A DNA stretch of 16,093 nt. It comes from Limisphaerales bacterium. GTDB taxonomy: Bacteria > Verrucomicrobiota > Verrucomicrobiia > Limisphaerales > UBA11358. The stretch lies in contig DAIDJC010000039.1 of NCBI GenBank assembly GCA_027451565.1, positions 1 through 16,093 of the forward strand, read 5' to 3'. Positions 1 to 7,288 of this stretch are shown one piece after another; positions within the stretch are counted from its first letter, which is position 1; each line of letters opens with the position of its first letter. The notes beneath the pieces are model-generated. The model was not told the DNA's origin. It was given only the letters and a program-made list of their open reading frames with translations, and ran no database searches. The position numbers and the translations under genes were made by a program.

Positions 1-1110
1 GTCATACAGCCCACAGCCAAGTATGAATCACCGTCGGCAGTCAATGCAGTGGGGTACACGGTGGGGAACAACAGGTTTTTCGCCAGCGCACCGGGCTTGG
101 TGCTTCCGGAAGTCTTCTTTTCGGACGCGCCTTTTGCTCCTTTGAGCGCCGTCACACTCTCTGTGGACATGTCCGCCCAGCTTTTTTATGGCAACTGGAC
201 CCCCAGCGACGGTGTTTTCTGCCAGGGCATTAATGGGGACTGGAATAATGATGCAGTTAACACCATGACCAACATTCCCGGCGCTGCCAACACCAACGTG
301 TATTACGTGACCTACACTCTGGGCGAAGGTTCATCAAATCCCTATAAGTTCACTTACAACGGCGCCACCGGCACAGTTTACGAAAGCCCTACTTCAACAG
401 GTGGAAACAACCGGGTACTGACCGTTCCTTCGCAGAACCCCTATTCGGCGCCGACACTGTTTTTCAGCGACCTTTTGATTGATGACTTGCTGGAGTCCAA
501 TGTGCAGGTGACATTTTTTGTGGACATGAGCAATGCAGTTCAATATGGAACATCCACGGCGTTTAATCCCGCAACTGACAATGTTTACGTGAATGGTACC
601 TTTGGTGGAAGCTGGCTTAACTGGGATCCAATCAGCCTCGCCAACAACATTTTAACCAATACACAGCCCGCCAATCCCAATAATTACATTTACTCGGGCA
701 CATTCCCGGCCAACGCAGGCCAGGCCCTTGGCGTAACGTACAAATACAGCATCAACGGATCAGATAATGAGGCGGCCTCAGGCAACAACCATTACCGCCT
801 GGTGCGTTCCCTTGCCAGTGGCTCCTATGTGTTCCCCGTGGACACTTTTGGAAACCAATACGGTGAGCCGTCCTTCGGCGAATTGAAGGCCAGCGCCGGT
901 TCATCCGGCTCCGTGCAACTAAGCTGGCTTGGAGCTCCAAACGTGAAGGTTCAAACCCGCAACAGCCTGTCTGGCGCCGGCTGGACCACCCTGACAGGAA
1001 CAAGCGGAGTCACATGGTCGGCAGGAACCAATTCACCCAATGGTTTGGTGAGTGTCACCAACTGGCCCGCTGCGAGTGGCAGCACCTATTTCCGGCTGGT
1101 ACAGCACTGA
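1..1110 (+). CDS. Secreted protein with tandem starch-binding-type beta-sandwich modules (C-terminal part)
   Basis: The reading frame is open from base 1 to the stop at 1110. The GTG at 49 is therefore an internal codon and the true start lies upstream of the window. At least three related modules are visible. One is a tail (about 22-126) with a YESP...FFSD pattern. The second is a full module (about 151-471) starting VTLSVDMS and ending YESP...LFFSD. The third is a full module (about 502-864) starting VTFFVDMS. The two VDMS motifs are exactly 351 bases apart. The composition (many Asn, Thr, Gly, Tyr; KFTYNG, KYSINGS strands) resembles the CBM20-like and SusE/F-like starch-binding beta-sandwiches of secreted proteins. 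The last 75 residues form a different domain ending TYFRLVQH, a style I associate with verrucomicrobial secreted proteins. No TM anchor, PEP-CTERM or catalytic motif is visible. The role is inferred to be extracellular glucan binding, supported by the amylase gene at 2148. The binding specificity is unproven. Confidence 0.72.
   Translation, partial: VIQPTAKYESPSAVNAVGYTVGNNRFFASAPGLVLPEVFFSDAPFAPLSAVTLSVDMSAQLFYGNWTPSDGVFCQGINGDWNNDAVNTMTNIPGAANTNVYYVTYTLGEGSSNPYKFTYNGATGTVYESPTSTGGNNRVLTVPSQNPYSAPTLFFSDLLIDDLLESNVQVTFFVDMSNAVQYGTSTAFNPATDNVYVNGTFGGSWLNWDPISLANNILTNTQPANPNNYIYSGTFPANAGQALGVTYKYSINGSDNEAASGNNHYRLVRSLASGSYVFPVDTFGNQYGEPSFGELKASAGSSGSVQLSWLGAPNVKVQTRNSLSGAGWTTLTGTSGVTWSAGTNSPNGLVSVTNWPAASGSTYFRLVQH
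151..864 (+). repeat. Two tandem homologous modules within the secreted protein, period about 117 codons
   Basis: The module starting at 151 (VTLSVDMS) and the one starting at 502 (VTFFVDMS) share the order VDM, an Asn/Gly-rich W-containing stretch, an IY/VY strand, a K-Y/F-x-x-NG strand, and a closing R-L/V strand. The offset is 351 bases. A third copy is cut by the window edge: its closing strands are at 22-126. The DNA has diverged, so this is an old protein-level duplication, not a recent DNA repeat. Confidence 0.65.
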
Positions 1111-1139
1111 AACAAATCCCAAATTGACCCATACCAACC

Positions 1140-1168
1140 CCGTCCGGGGCTGCAGATGCCCCGGGCGG
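1140..1168. other. GC-rich hairpin between the repeat-protein gene and the pseudopilin gene
   Basis: Bases 1140-1149 (CCGTCCGGGG) pair with 1159-1168 (CCCCGGGCGG), giving a 10-bp stem with one G-U pair and a 9-base loop. It sits 30 bases after the stop at 1110 and 22 bases before the ATG at 1191. No T-run follows on either strand, so it is not a classic intrinsic terminator. It could be a 3'-end stabiliser, a weak terminator, or a structure limiting read-through into the pseudopilin gene. Confidence 0.5.
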
Positions 1169-1190
1169 AAAATGGAAAGGCAAATGTCAA

Positions 1191-2066
1191 ATGAAGAAGC
1201 CAAGTGGAAAAAACGGTTTTACCCTGATCGAACTTTTGGTGGTCATTGCCATCATTGCAATCTTGGCAGCCATGCTTCTGCCAGCCTTGAACAGCGCCAA
1301 ACAAAGGGCGATCAGCATCAAATGCATGAACAATTACAAGCAGATTGGCTTGGCTTGGTTTATGTATGCAAATGATAATTCCGACCGCTTGCCCAGCAAT
1401 AACGATGAGTTTTCAGAGCCCGGAGCGGTAAAAAAACTAAACTGGATCTGCCCATACGGTATCACTATGGATTGGAGCGGCAGTCAAAAAAACACCAATA
1501 CCCTTTACCTCACCGTGGACAGCCCCATCCTCGGCACAGCGCTTCTGGGTAATTACGTGGCTAACTCGCTCACTATCTTTGTATGTCCAGCCGACAACAA
1601 ATTATCAAAGGTCCAGACCCCATTGGGTTGGAATAATCGCATCCGCACCTGCGCCATGGATGGGGCCATGGGAGACGGAACCAAATGGTTCCAAACCCCC
1701 AATGGCGGAAATTGGCCTGCATTTTACAATGTGAAAAAATTGACCGATATGCATTATCCTGGACCATCCGACTGCTGGGTGGTTACGGACGAACACCCGG
1801 ACAGTGACGATGATGCCACCTTTTACGTCAACCCGGCGGATGCCAACGGCAGCGGCACCTCCTTCACCGAACTGCCCGGCAGTCTGCACGGCAAAGCTTC
1901 AGGAATGGTATTTGCAGATGGCCATACCGAGGTCCATGCCTGGAAAGGATCCATTACCACCCAGCCGGTCACCTTCGTCACCTATCTCCAGAATGTGAAT
2001 GTGGCCTCGGACATTAACAGCAAAAATGATCTGACATGGTTTGCGCAGCACACACCTGCCAACTAG
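1191..2066 (+). CDS. Type II secretion/type IV pilus-like pseudopilin with H-X9-DG C-terminus
   Basis: This 291-residue protein begins with a short basic leader, MKKPSGKNG, then FTLIELLVVIAIIAILA. That is a class III (prepilin peptidase) signal, with cleavage expected between Gly9 and Phe10 and the conserved Glu at mature position 5 (Glu14). The hydrophobic helix runs from about residue 10 to 33. Near the C-terminus His233 is followed by nine residues and Asp243-Gly244 (FADGH), the H-X9-DG signature of prepilin-type proteins expanded in Verrucomicrobiota, Planctomycetes and Lentisphaerae. GGAAAGG at 1174-1180, ten bases upstream, supports the ATG at 1191. Such proteins are assembled at the inner membrane and project outward. 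In these phyla they are highly paralogous and their individual functions are unknown. The position between a secreted repeat protein and an exported amylase suggests, but does not prove, a link to export or surface display. Confidence 0.88.
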   Translation: MKKPSGKNGFTLIELLVVIAIIAILAAMLLPALNSAKQRAISIKCMNNYKQIGLAWFMYANDNSDRLPSNNDEFSEPGAVKKLNWICPYGITMDWSGSQKNTNTLYLTVDSPILGTALLGNYVANSLTIFVCPADNKLSKVQTPLGWNNRIRTCAMDGAMGDGTKWFQTPNGGNWPAFYNVKKLTDMHYPGPSDCWVVTDEHPDSDDDATFYVNPADANGSGTSFTELPGSLHGKASGMVFADGHTEVHAWKGSITTQPVTFVTYLQNVNVASDINSKNDLTWFAQHTPAN

Positions 2067-2147
2067 AATCATAAGCCAGGGCCACTCGCGCTTTTAATAT
2101 CATCCCCAAGGGTTGGATGCTTGGTTAATTTTAAGGATTTAATACAG

Positions 2148-3554
2148 ATGCAGATTTTATCAAAAATTACAGGCTGTCTTTTATCAGTCTGCCTTCTGGG
2201 ACAAATATGGGAAAATGGATTGGCGTGGGCAGGTCCGGGCCCGTTGGCGGGGTTTGAAGCGCGCCCTTCTCCAGACTGGCTCACGCAGGGAACCATTTAT
2301 GAGGTTTTTCCCCGCGATTTCTCACAGCAAGGCAACCTCAAACAAGTCACGGCAACATTGCCAGAATTGCAGAATTTAGGCGTGAATATTCTCTGGGTTA
2401 TGCCCATTCACCCAATCGGTTTGAAAGGTCGCAAGGGCACCTATGGCAGCCCCTACTCCATCCGGGATTATTATGCGGTGAATCCTGATTATGGGAGCCT
2501 GGCGGATTTTCAGGATTTGGTCACCAAGGCGCATGAGCTCGGGATGAAAGTGATCATGGATCTGGTCGCCAACCACACCTCTTGGGATAGTGTGATGATG
2601 AAGCACCCTGAATATTACAAGCAGGATAGCTCCGGCCACATCATACCACCTGACCCAGGTTGGACAGATGTGGCAGGATTGAACTACCAAAACAAGGATT
2701 TAAGGCGGTACATGATCCAAATGATGGAATATTGGATCAAAACGGCGGATGTGGATGGGTTCCGTTGCGATGTGGCTTATGCCGTTCCAACTGATTTTTG
2801 GGAAGATGCCCGTAAAAACCTTGAGGCGATCAAGCCAGACATCATGATGCTAGCCGAGGCGAGCAAGCCGGAACTACTCACCAACGCATTCAACCTTGAC
2901 TACTCGTGGCCCATCTTGCACAGCCTTGACAACGTGATCCTGCGTGGCGCACCCGCCTCGGACCTGCGCAGCACTTGGGTTGAAAACAAGACCCTGTTTC
3001 CGGCAGGCGCCTTGCACATGATGATTTCAGACGATCACGACGAGGCGAGGGCTATTTCCCGCTATGGCATCAACGGTGCCCTTGCGGCCTCCATCTTGAT
3101 GTTCACCATGGACGGAGTTCCGCTGGTTTACAATGGAATGGAAGCCGGAGATGCCACTGAATCAGGCGACCCGGCCTTGTTCTATAAGTTGCCCATTTTC
3201 TGGCATCCACGTGAAAGACCGGATTTCCGGGCCATTTACCATGATTTGATCGAATGGCGCAAACAATACCCGGCGCTCAGCTCCGGTCAGACGACTTGGC
3301 TGACCAACACAGACCCTGACGACGTGGTGTCCTACATGCGGCACGACGAAAAGGATGAGTTCGTGATTGAAATCAATTTTTCAAGCCGACCCGTGGATGG
3401 CACCGTGGAACTGGAGGGAGTGGGGGATTTTCGGGCAATGAATGTGAACGGAGTGACTAACCAGGCTCCAGACAATTTGACACATTTCCAACTGGGCGGC
3501 TACGGCTGGAAAATTTATCACCGCAGCATCCTGAAACTTGCCGAGCAAAAATAG
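2148..3554 (+). CDS. Exported GH13 alpha-amylase-family glycoside hydrolase
   Basis: The product is probably an endo-acting alpha-glucan hydrolase, or a related cyclomaltodextrinase or transglycosidase. The ATG at 2148 is preferred over the in-frame TTG at 2121: AAGGA (2134-2138) precedes it, and the protein then starts with a signal peptide (Lys6, hydrophobic core, AWA before Gly29). Residue numbers below use this start. The (beta/alpha)8 barrel shows the GH13 conserved regions: region I DLVANH (Asp138, Asn142, His143), region II DGFRCDVA (Arg206, nucleophile Asp208), region III LAEAS (acid/base Glu237), and region IV DDHDEAR (His297, stabiliser Asp298). A small beta-sandwich C-domain follows from about residue 390. 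At 468 residues it is compact, with no extra CBM, so binding could be supplied by the repeat protein encoded at 1-1110. The first Asp of region IV replaces the more usual Asn of NHD. The exact substrate cannot be told from the sequence. Confidence 0.9.
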   Translation: MQILSKITGCLLSVCLLGQIWENGLAWAGPGPLAGFEARPSPDWLTQGTIYEVFPRDFSQQGNLKQVTATLPELQNLGVNILWVMPIHPIGLKGRKGTYGSPYSIRDYYAVNPDYGSLADFQDLVTKAHELGMKVIMDLVANHTSWDSVMMKHPEYYKQDSSGHIIPPDPGWTDVAGLNYQNKDLRRYMIQMMEYWIKTADVDGFRCDVAYAVPTDFWEDARKNLEAIKPDIMMLAEASKPELLTNAFNLDYSWPILHSLDNVILRGAPASDLRSTWVENKTLFPAGALHMMISDDHDEARAISRYGINGALAASILMFTMDGVPLVYNGMEAGDATESGDPALFYKLPIFWHPRERPDFRAIYHDLIEWRKQYPALSSGQTTWLTNTDPDDVVSYMRHDEKDEFVIEINFSSRPVDGTVELEGVGDFRAMNVNGVTNQAPDNLTHFQLGGYGWKIYHRSILKLAEQK

Positions 3555-3590
3555 GATTTGGGATGGCAAAACCGCCCATTTCGGGAATTC

Positions 3591-4574
3591 ATGCTGGCCT
3601 TGGGGCGAACGGCACCCTATCCTGAAAGCATGATACCGTTGAGCAGGCCCGAAGTCATCATCACTCACGAAAGTGACTTGGATGGGTTTGTGGCAGGCTT
3701 GCTCCTGCAAAAACTGGCTCAAAAGCTTTTCCAAAAAACCATCCCACTCGAAGCTTATCACTACAATTATTGGAAAAAGCGGGAACTTCGAGAAAAGTCC
3801 GCCTGGGTGACGGATTTTGCCTTTGAGTCAAGGATGGATAAACCGGATTGGACCATCATAGACCACCATGTCACTGATGCCCTCCCCAAGTCATCCCTGC
3901 TCATTCATGACCCGGCCAAATCCGCGAGTCTGCTTTGTTATGAATTATGCCTCGAGCACGGCTTGGGAAGCCCGGTTTTGGACAAAGTGGTGCACCTGAG
4001 CAATGTCGCGGATTTGTTTCTGGAAAACGACCCGGATTTCGTCATTGCCAACGATTACGCCAATCTGGTCAAGGTTTATCAGTTTTGGAACCTGCACGCC
4101 ATTTTGGATGGCAATCTTGAGGCCCTTCTGGACCATGCGCTTTTGGAGGTCATGGCCGCAAAACGCAAGGTGGAGGATCCGCTCGGGTTTGAATGGAGTC
4201 GCAAAAATATCGTTGAAATTTCCCCTTCCGTTGGGCTGGTGGACACCTTGGTCGGAAACACCAATCTGATCATCCACTACCTTTTGGCACGCAAAGCCAC
4301 GCCCTACCCGGTTTTGGGAACCCTCTTCAAACGGGCCAACAACCTTGTCATCGCCAGCTTCAGAAGTCGCAACGGTGAAGCTCTCAAAATAGCGGAAAAA
4401 CTTCAGGGTGGCGGCCACGCCAACGCCGCTGGAGCCATCATGCCCGCCTCCATCAAATCCATAGATGACAGCATTGATTACCTCCGAAAAGTCCTTCACA
4501 CGAAGCCCCAATCCTCCCAGCCTCTTACCAGCATGGAGAGCCTTTTGGCGGGGTTTCATGTTCGAAATTCCTGA
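3591..4574 (+). CDS. DHH/DHHA1 family phosphoesterase (nanoRNase/pAp phosphatase type)
   Basis: This is a cytoplasmic metal-dependent phosphoesterase. Family members degrade short oligoribonucleotides, pAp or cyclic dinucleotides. From the ATG at 3591 the signatures are THESDLDG (25-32, metal-binding Asp residues), an Asp in VTDFAF (about 75), the defining DHH triad (91-93, IIDHHVTD), NVADLF (about 138-143), and the DHHA1 substrate-binding loop GGGHANAAGA (273-282). There is no N-terminal membrane or PAS/GGDEF-like region, so it resembles NrnA rather than GdpP. The start is uncertain. A TTG at 3558 also opens the frame. The ATG at 3591 has GGGA four bases ahead. The ATG at 3630 would place the first beta-strand (EVIITH) at the usual distance from the N-terminus. 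It lies 36 bases after the amylase stop on the same strand, and co-transcription is possible though the functions look unrelated. The substrate cannot be assigned from sequence alone. Confidence 0.87.
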   Translation: MLALGRTAPYPESMIPLSRPEVIITHESDLDGFVAGLLLQKLAQKLFQKTIPLEAYHYNYWKKRELREKSAWVTDFAFESRMDKPDWTIIDHHVTDALPKSSLLIHDPAKSASLLCYELCLEHGLGSPVLDKVVHLSNVADLFLENDPDFVIANDYANLVKVYQFWNLHAILDGNLEALLDHALLEVMAAKRKVEDPLGFEWSRKNIVEISPSVGLVDTLVGNTNLIIHYLLARKATPYPVLGTLFKRANNLVIASFRSRNGEALKIAEKLQGGGHANAAGAIMPASIKSIDDSIDYLRKVLHTKPQSSQPLTSMESLLAGFHVRNS

Positions 4575-4657
4575 TTTTCAGGCGCACAGGACTTTCTGGC
4601 CGCCACCGTCGGCCTGGCTTCCATACCGCAAACTTGTTTTTTTGTTTTTCGCACTTG

Positions 4658-4709
4658 CCGAAGGCGTTTTAAACCTGCGAAGCGCCCATTCGGTTTCCTT
4701 TATTTTTTA
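4658..4709 (+). terminator. Possible intrinsic terminator after the DHH gene
   Basis: CCGAAGGCG (4658-4666) can pair with CGCC (4683-4686) and TTCGG (4689-4693), leaving a two-base CA bulge. A T-rich tail (TTTCCTTTATTTTTT, 4694-4708) follows. The loop is long (16 bases), which lowers confidence. The position about 85 bases after the stop at 4574 suits termination of the amylase/DHH transcript. It also implies that the next gene has its own promoter or a start further inside than 4715. Confidence 0.45.
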
Positions 4710-4714
4710 GCCTA

Positions 4715-5728
4715 ATGAAACGTTTCCAGAACGGAACTCTGAGACTCGGGCCGTCAACGATGGATGGTTTATTGCGGAAAATGTCTGTTTCATCCGGCTA
4801 TTTGCATGGAGCGCCCACTGCCGCCTGGAAAATAAAAAATTACGACCTTGGCGCCACGCTGGATTCCGGCCAGGTGTTTCGATGGAATAGGGTTGGCGAT
4901 GCCTGGGATGGGGTGGTGCTGGGACGCTGGGTCCGGTTATTCCAGGCGGGAAATATACTGGCAGCCCAATCCACCGATCCCGGAAACGATTGGCTCTGGC
5001 TTGAGGATTATCTGCAGATTAATGTTTCGATTGACTCGGTCATTCAAACATTTCCACGCGACCGGCCCATGATCAACGCCTTGAACTGTTGCAAGGGGCT
5101 GCGTTTGTTGCGGCAGGAGCCATGGGAATGTCTGGCTTCATTCATCCTTTCATCCACAAAACAAATAACCCAAATCCGCCAGATCATCAGCTTGTTGAGC
5201 AGTCAGTTTGGCAGGCCTCTGGCTGTTCCAACCGGGGTAAAACCGATATATGCTTTTCCATCGCCGCAAGACGTGGCCGGGGCTTCCGAAGCCGATTTAC
5301 GAGACTGCAAAATGGGATTTCGGGCGCCGCATCTTCTGACAGCGGCCCGGGCCATTGTGGAGGGCCGCCTGAACCTGGAAAGCCTTTACAAAATGGAAAT
5401 GCCGGACGCGCGGGACCAACTCATGTGCCTCCGTGGAGTGGGGGAAAAAATCGCCCATTGCGTGCTTTTATTTGCTTTTGGTTTTGACCAGGCCTTTCCC
5501 ATTGATGTCTGGGTGGAACGCACGTTGAAAGACCTGTATTTTCACGGAAAAGAGGTTTCAAAGCCTGAAATGCAGGCATTTGCCGCCTCTCACTTCGGCC
5601 CGCATGCCGGCTACGCGCAGCAGTATTTATTTCACCAGGCTCGCAAACGAAACGGCAAAGTCTCCCCGCCAGAGAAAGCCGGGTCTGATCTTGACACCCA
5701 TGCCGGTCAAAACAAAAACACGGCATGA
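4715..5728 (+). CDS. OGG1-type 8-oxoguanine DNA glycosylase / AP lyase
   Basis: This base-excision repair enzyme removes 8-oxo-7,8-dihydroguanine from DNA and nicks the abasic site. The order follows eukaryotic OGG1: an N-terminal beta-domain with LDSGQVFRW (49-57), the helical segment EPWECLASFILSSTKQITQI (135-154, matching the EPLECLFSFICSSNNNIARI region of human OGG1), FPSPQDVAGASEADLR (181-196), MGFRAPHL (200-207), then the helix-hairpin-helix LRGVGEKIAHC (239-249) with the Schiff-base Lys245, and FPIDVW (261-266) with catalytic Asp264. Arg240 replaces the Pro seen in OGG1's LPGVG. A polar tail of about 20 residues follows the fold. The start is uncertain: the ATG at 4715 lacks a clear Shine-Dalgarno and abuts a terminator-like structure. 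ATGs at 4760 and 4781 are in frame, and conserved sequence only begins near residue 38. The gene converges on gltD, 39 bases away. Confidence 0.87.
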   Translation: MKRFQNGTLRLGPSTMDGLLRKMSVSSGYLHGAPTAAWKIKNYDLGATLDSGQVFRWNRVGDAWDGVVLGRWVRLFQAGNILAAQSTDPGNDWLWLEDYLQINVSIDSVIQTFPRDRPMINALNCCKGLRLLRQEPWECLASFILSSTKQITQIRQIISLLSSQFGRPLAVPTGVKPIYAFPSPQDVAGASEADLRDCKMGFRAPHLLTAARAIVEGRLNLESLYKMEMPDARDQLMCLRGVGEKIAHCVLLFAFGFDQAFPIDVWVERTLKDLYFHGKEVSKPEMQAFAASHFGPHAGYAQQYLFHQARKRNGKVSPPEKAGSDLDTHAGQNKNTA

Positions 5729-5731
5729 GAA

Positions 5732-5758
5732 CCGGTCATGCGACTTTTTCATGACCGG
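5732..5758. terminator. Perfect 9-bp inverted repeat between convergent genes
   Basis: CCGGTCATG (5732-5740) is exactly complementary to CATGACCGG (5750-5758), with a 9-base loop, CGACTTTTT. It fills most of the 39-base gap between the glycosylase stop (5728) and the gltD stop (5768), a position where a shared two-way terminator is expected. Neither side carries a proper T-run, so function as an intrinsic terminator is an inference. Confidence 0.5.
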
Positions 5759-5767
5759 CGGACCTTC

Positions 5768-7252
5768 TCAAGGCAAATCCGTGCGGCCCATGAGGTAGCG
5801 GTCGCATTCACGAGCTGCTCCCCTGCCCTCGTTGAAGGCCCAGACCACCAGACTTTGCCCCCGTCTGCAATCCCCACAGGCAAAAATTCCAGGCTTGTTG
5901 GTGTGATATTTCTCGAATTCAGCCTGGACATTGGACCGGGCGTCACGCTCCAAGCCCAGAGCTTGAACCAGAGGCTGTTCCGGCCCCAGGAAACCCATCG
6001 CCAGCAATACCAACTGAGCTGGCAACACTTTCTCTGTTCCGGGAATATGTTTGGGAATGAACTGTCCCTGGTCATTTCGTTTCCACTCCACCTGCACGGT
6101 GTGAACGGCCTTGACATGGTCCCGGGTATCCCCCTCAAACCGCGTGGCGGTGGTGAGATAAACCCTGGGATCCGCACCAAAACGGAAAGCCGCCTCCTCC
6201 TGGCCATAATCCATCCTGTAAACCTTGGGCCATTCCGGCCAGGGATTGTCAGCGCCTCTCTGCAAGGGAGGCTTGGGGAGAATTTCAACCTGGACCAGTG
6301 ACTTGCACCCATGGCGGACGGATGTTCCGACACAATCCGTGCCAGTGTCACCACCGCCTATGACCACCACATCCTTGCCCGAGGCATCAATGAAATTTCC
6401 GTTCTTGTGATGATCCAAAAGCGACCGCGTGTTGGCGGTTAGGAAATCCATGGCAAAATGAATGCCTTGAAGTTGGCGGCCCTCAATTGGCAAATCGCGG
6501 GGCAAGGTTGCACCCGTGGCCATGATCACCGCATCAAACTCGCTCACAAGCCGGTCCGCCGGGAAATTTTTCCCCACCTCGGTGTTGCACACAAACTTGA
6601 TGCCCTCCTGCTCAAGCACCTTGATCCGGCGCAAAACAACCTCGTTTTTATCCAGCTTCATGTTGGGGATGCCATACATGAGCAAACCACCCGGGCGATC
6701 GGCCCTTTCAAAAACGGTGACCCAATGGCCAGCCTTGTTCAATTGTGCGGCCGCCGAAAGGCCGGCCGGACCGGAACCCACCACGGCCACTTTTTTACCG
6801 GTGCGATGAGCGGGAATTTCGGGCACAACCCATCCGTTCAACCAACCGTGGTCTATGATTTCGCACTCAATGTTCTTAATGGTCACCGGCGGGCTGTGGA
6901 TGCCCAGCACACAGGAACCTTCACAAGGCGCAGGACAAACCCGCCCGGTGAATTCTGGAAAATTATTGGTCTTATGAAGCCGATCCAGGGCCTCACGCCA
7001 AAGCCCGCGATAAATCAGGTCGTTCCATTCCGGTATCAGGTTATGAATGGGGCAGCCACTGGCCATGCCGCTGACCAACTGGCCGGTGTGGCAGAAGGGA
7101 ATCCCGCAGTCCATGCACCGGGCACCCTGCTTTTTAAGATCTGCCTCGGGCAGGTGGTGGTGAAATTCACGCCAGTCCGCCACCCGTTCCCCGGGGTCAC
7201 GGTCGGCAGGCAGTTGCCGTTGAAATTCCAAAAATCCAGTTGGTTTACCCAT
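5768..7252 (-). CDS. gltD: Glutamate synthase (NADPH) small subunit
   Basis: The product is the beta subunit of NADPH-GOGAT. It oxidises NADPH at its FAD and passes electrons through Fe-S clusters to the large subunit, which makes glutamate from glutamine and 2-oxoglutarate (ammonium assimilation, cytoplasm). The 494 residues have the usual length and order. The N-terminal Fe-S domain has CMDCGIPFC (Cys46, 49, 54), Cys67, and CPAPCEGSC (Cys106, 110, 114). The FAD Rossmann motif is GSGPAG (159-164), followed by RPGGLLMYGIPNMKL. The NADPH Rossmann motif is GGGDTG (299-304). The FAD-closing segment is ACGDCRRGQSLVVWA (from 458). The start is the ATG whose first base is 7252, 36 bases after the gltB stop. 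No strong Shine-Dalgarno is visible, so translational coupling or read-through from gltB is likely. The gene order gltB-gltD on one strand supports a single transcript. Confidence 0.97.
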   Translation of the reverse strand: MGKPTGFLEFQRQLPADRDPGERVADWREFHHHLPEADLKKQGARCMDCGIPFCHTGQLVSGMASGCPIHNLIPEWNDLIYRGLWREALDRLHKTNNFPEFTGRVCPAPCEGSCVLGIHSPPVTIKNIECEIIDHGWLNGWVVPEIPAHRTGKKVAVVGSGPAGLSAAAQLNKAGHWVTVFERADRPGGLLMYGIPNMKLDKNEVVLRRIKVLEQEGIKFVCNTEVGKNFPADRLVSEFDAVIMATGATLPRDLPIEGRQLQGIHFAMDFLTANTRSLLDHHKNGNFIDASGKDVVVIGGGDTGTDCVGTSVRHGCKSLVQVEILPKPPLQRGADNPWPEWPKVYRMDYGQEEAAFRFGADPRVYLTTATRFEGDTRDHVKAVHTVQVEWKRNDQGQFIPKHIPGTEKVLPAQLVLLAMGFLGPEQPLVQALGLERDARSNVQAEFEKYHTNKPGIFACGDCRRGQSLVVWAFNEGRGAARECDRYLMGRTDLP

Positions 7253-7288
7253 CGTTGATTTACGTTAATTTGAGAGTATCTGAGAAAC

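Noticed and set aside
3945..4559. 204-codon frame on the - strand opposite the DHH gene
   Set aside because: It is antisense to conserved DHHA1 sequence, with no domain or ribosome-binding site that would support a gene.
5749..6354. 201-codon frame on the - strand overlapping the gltD 3' half
   Set aside because: It is a frame-shifted reading of gltD itself. The Arg/Pro/Ser-rich composition is typical of an out-of-frame translation.
6458..7258. 266-codon frame on the + strand opposite gltD
   Set aside because: It lies wholly antisense to gltD, whose Fe-S, FAD and NADPH motifs are intact. The product lacks any recognisable domain, and long antisense frames are expected from the codon bias of a GC-rich gene.
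7259..7269. TTTACGTTAAT also found at 15450-15460
   Set aside because: An 11-base match in AT-rich gaps, one beside gltD and one before the SurA/PpiD-like gene, on opposite sides relative to transcription. Likely chance.
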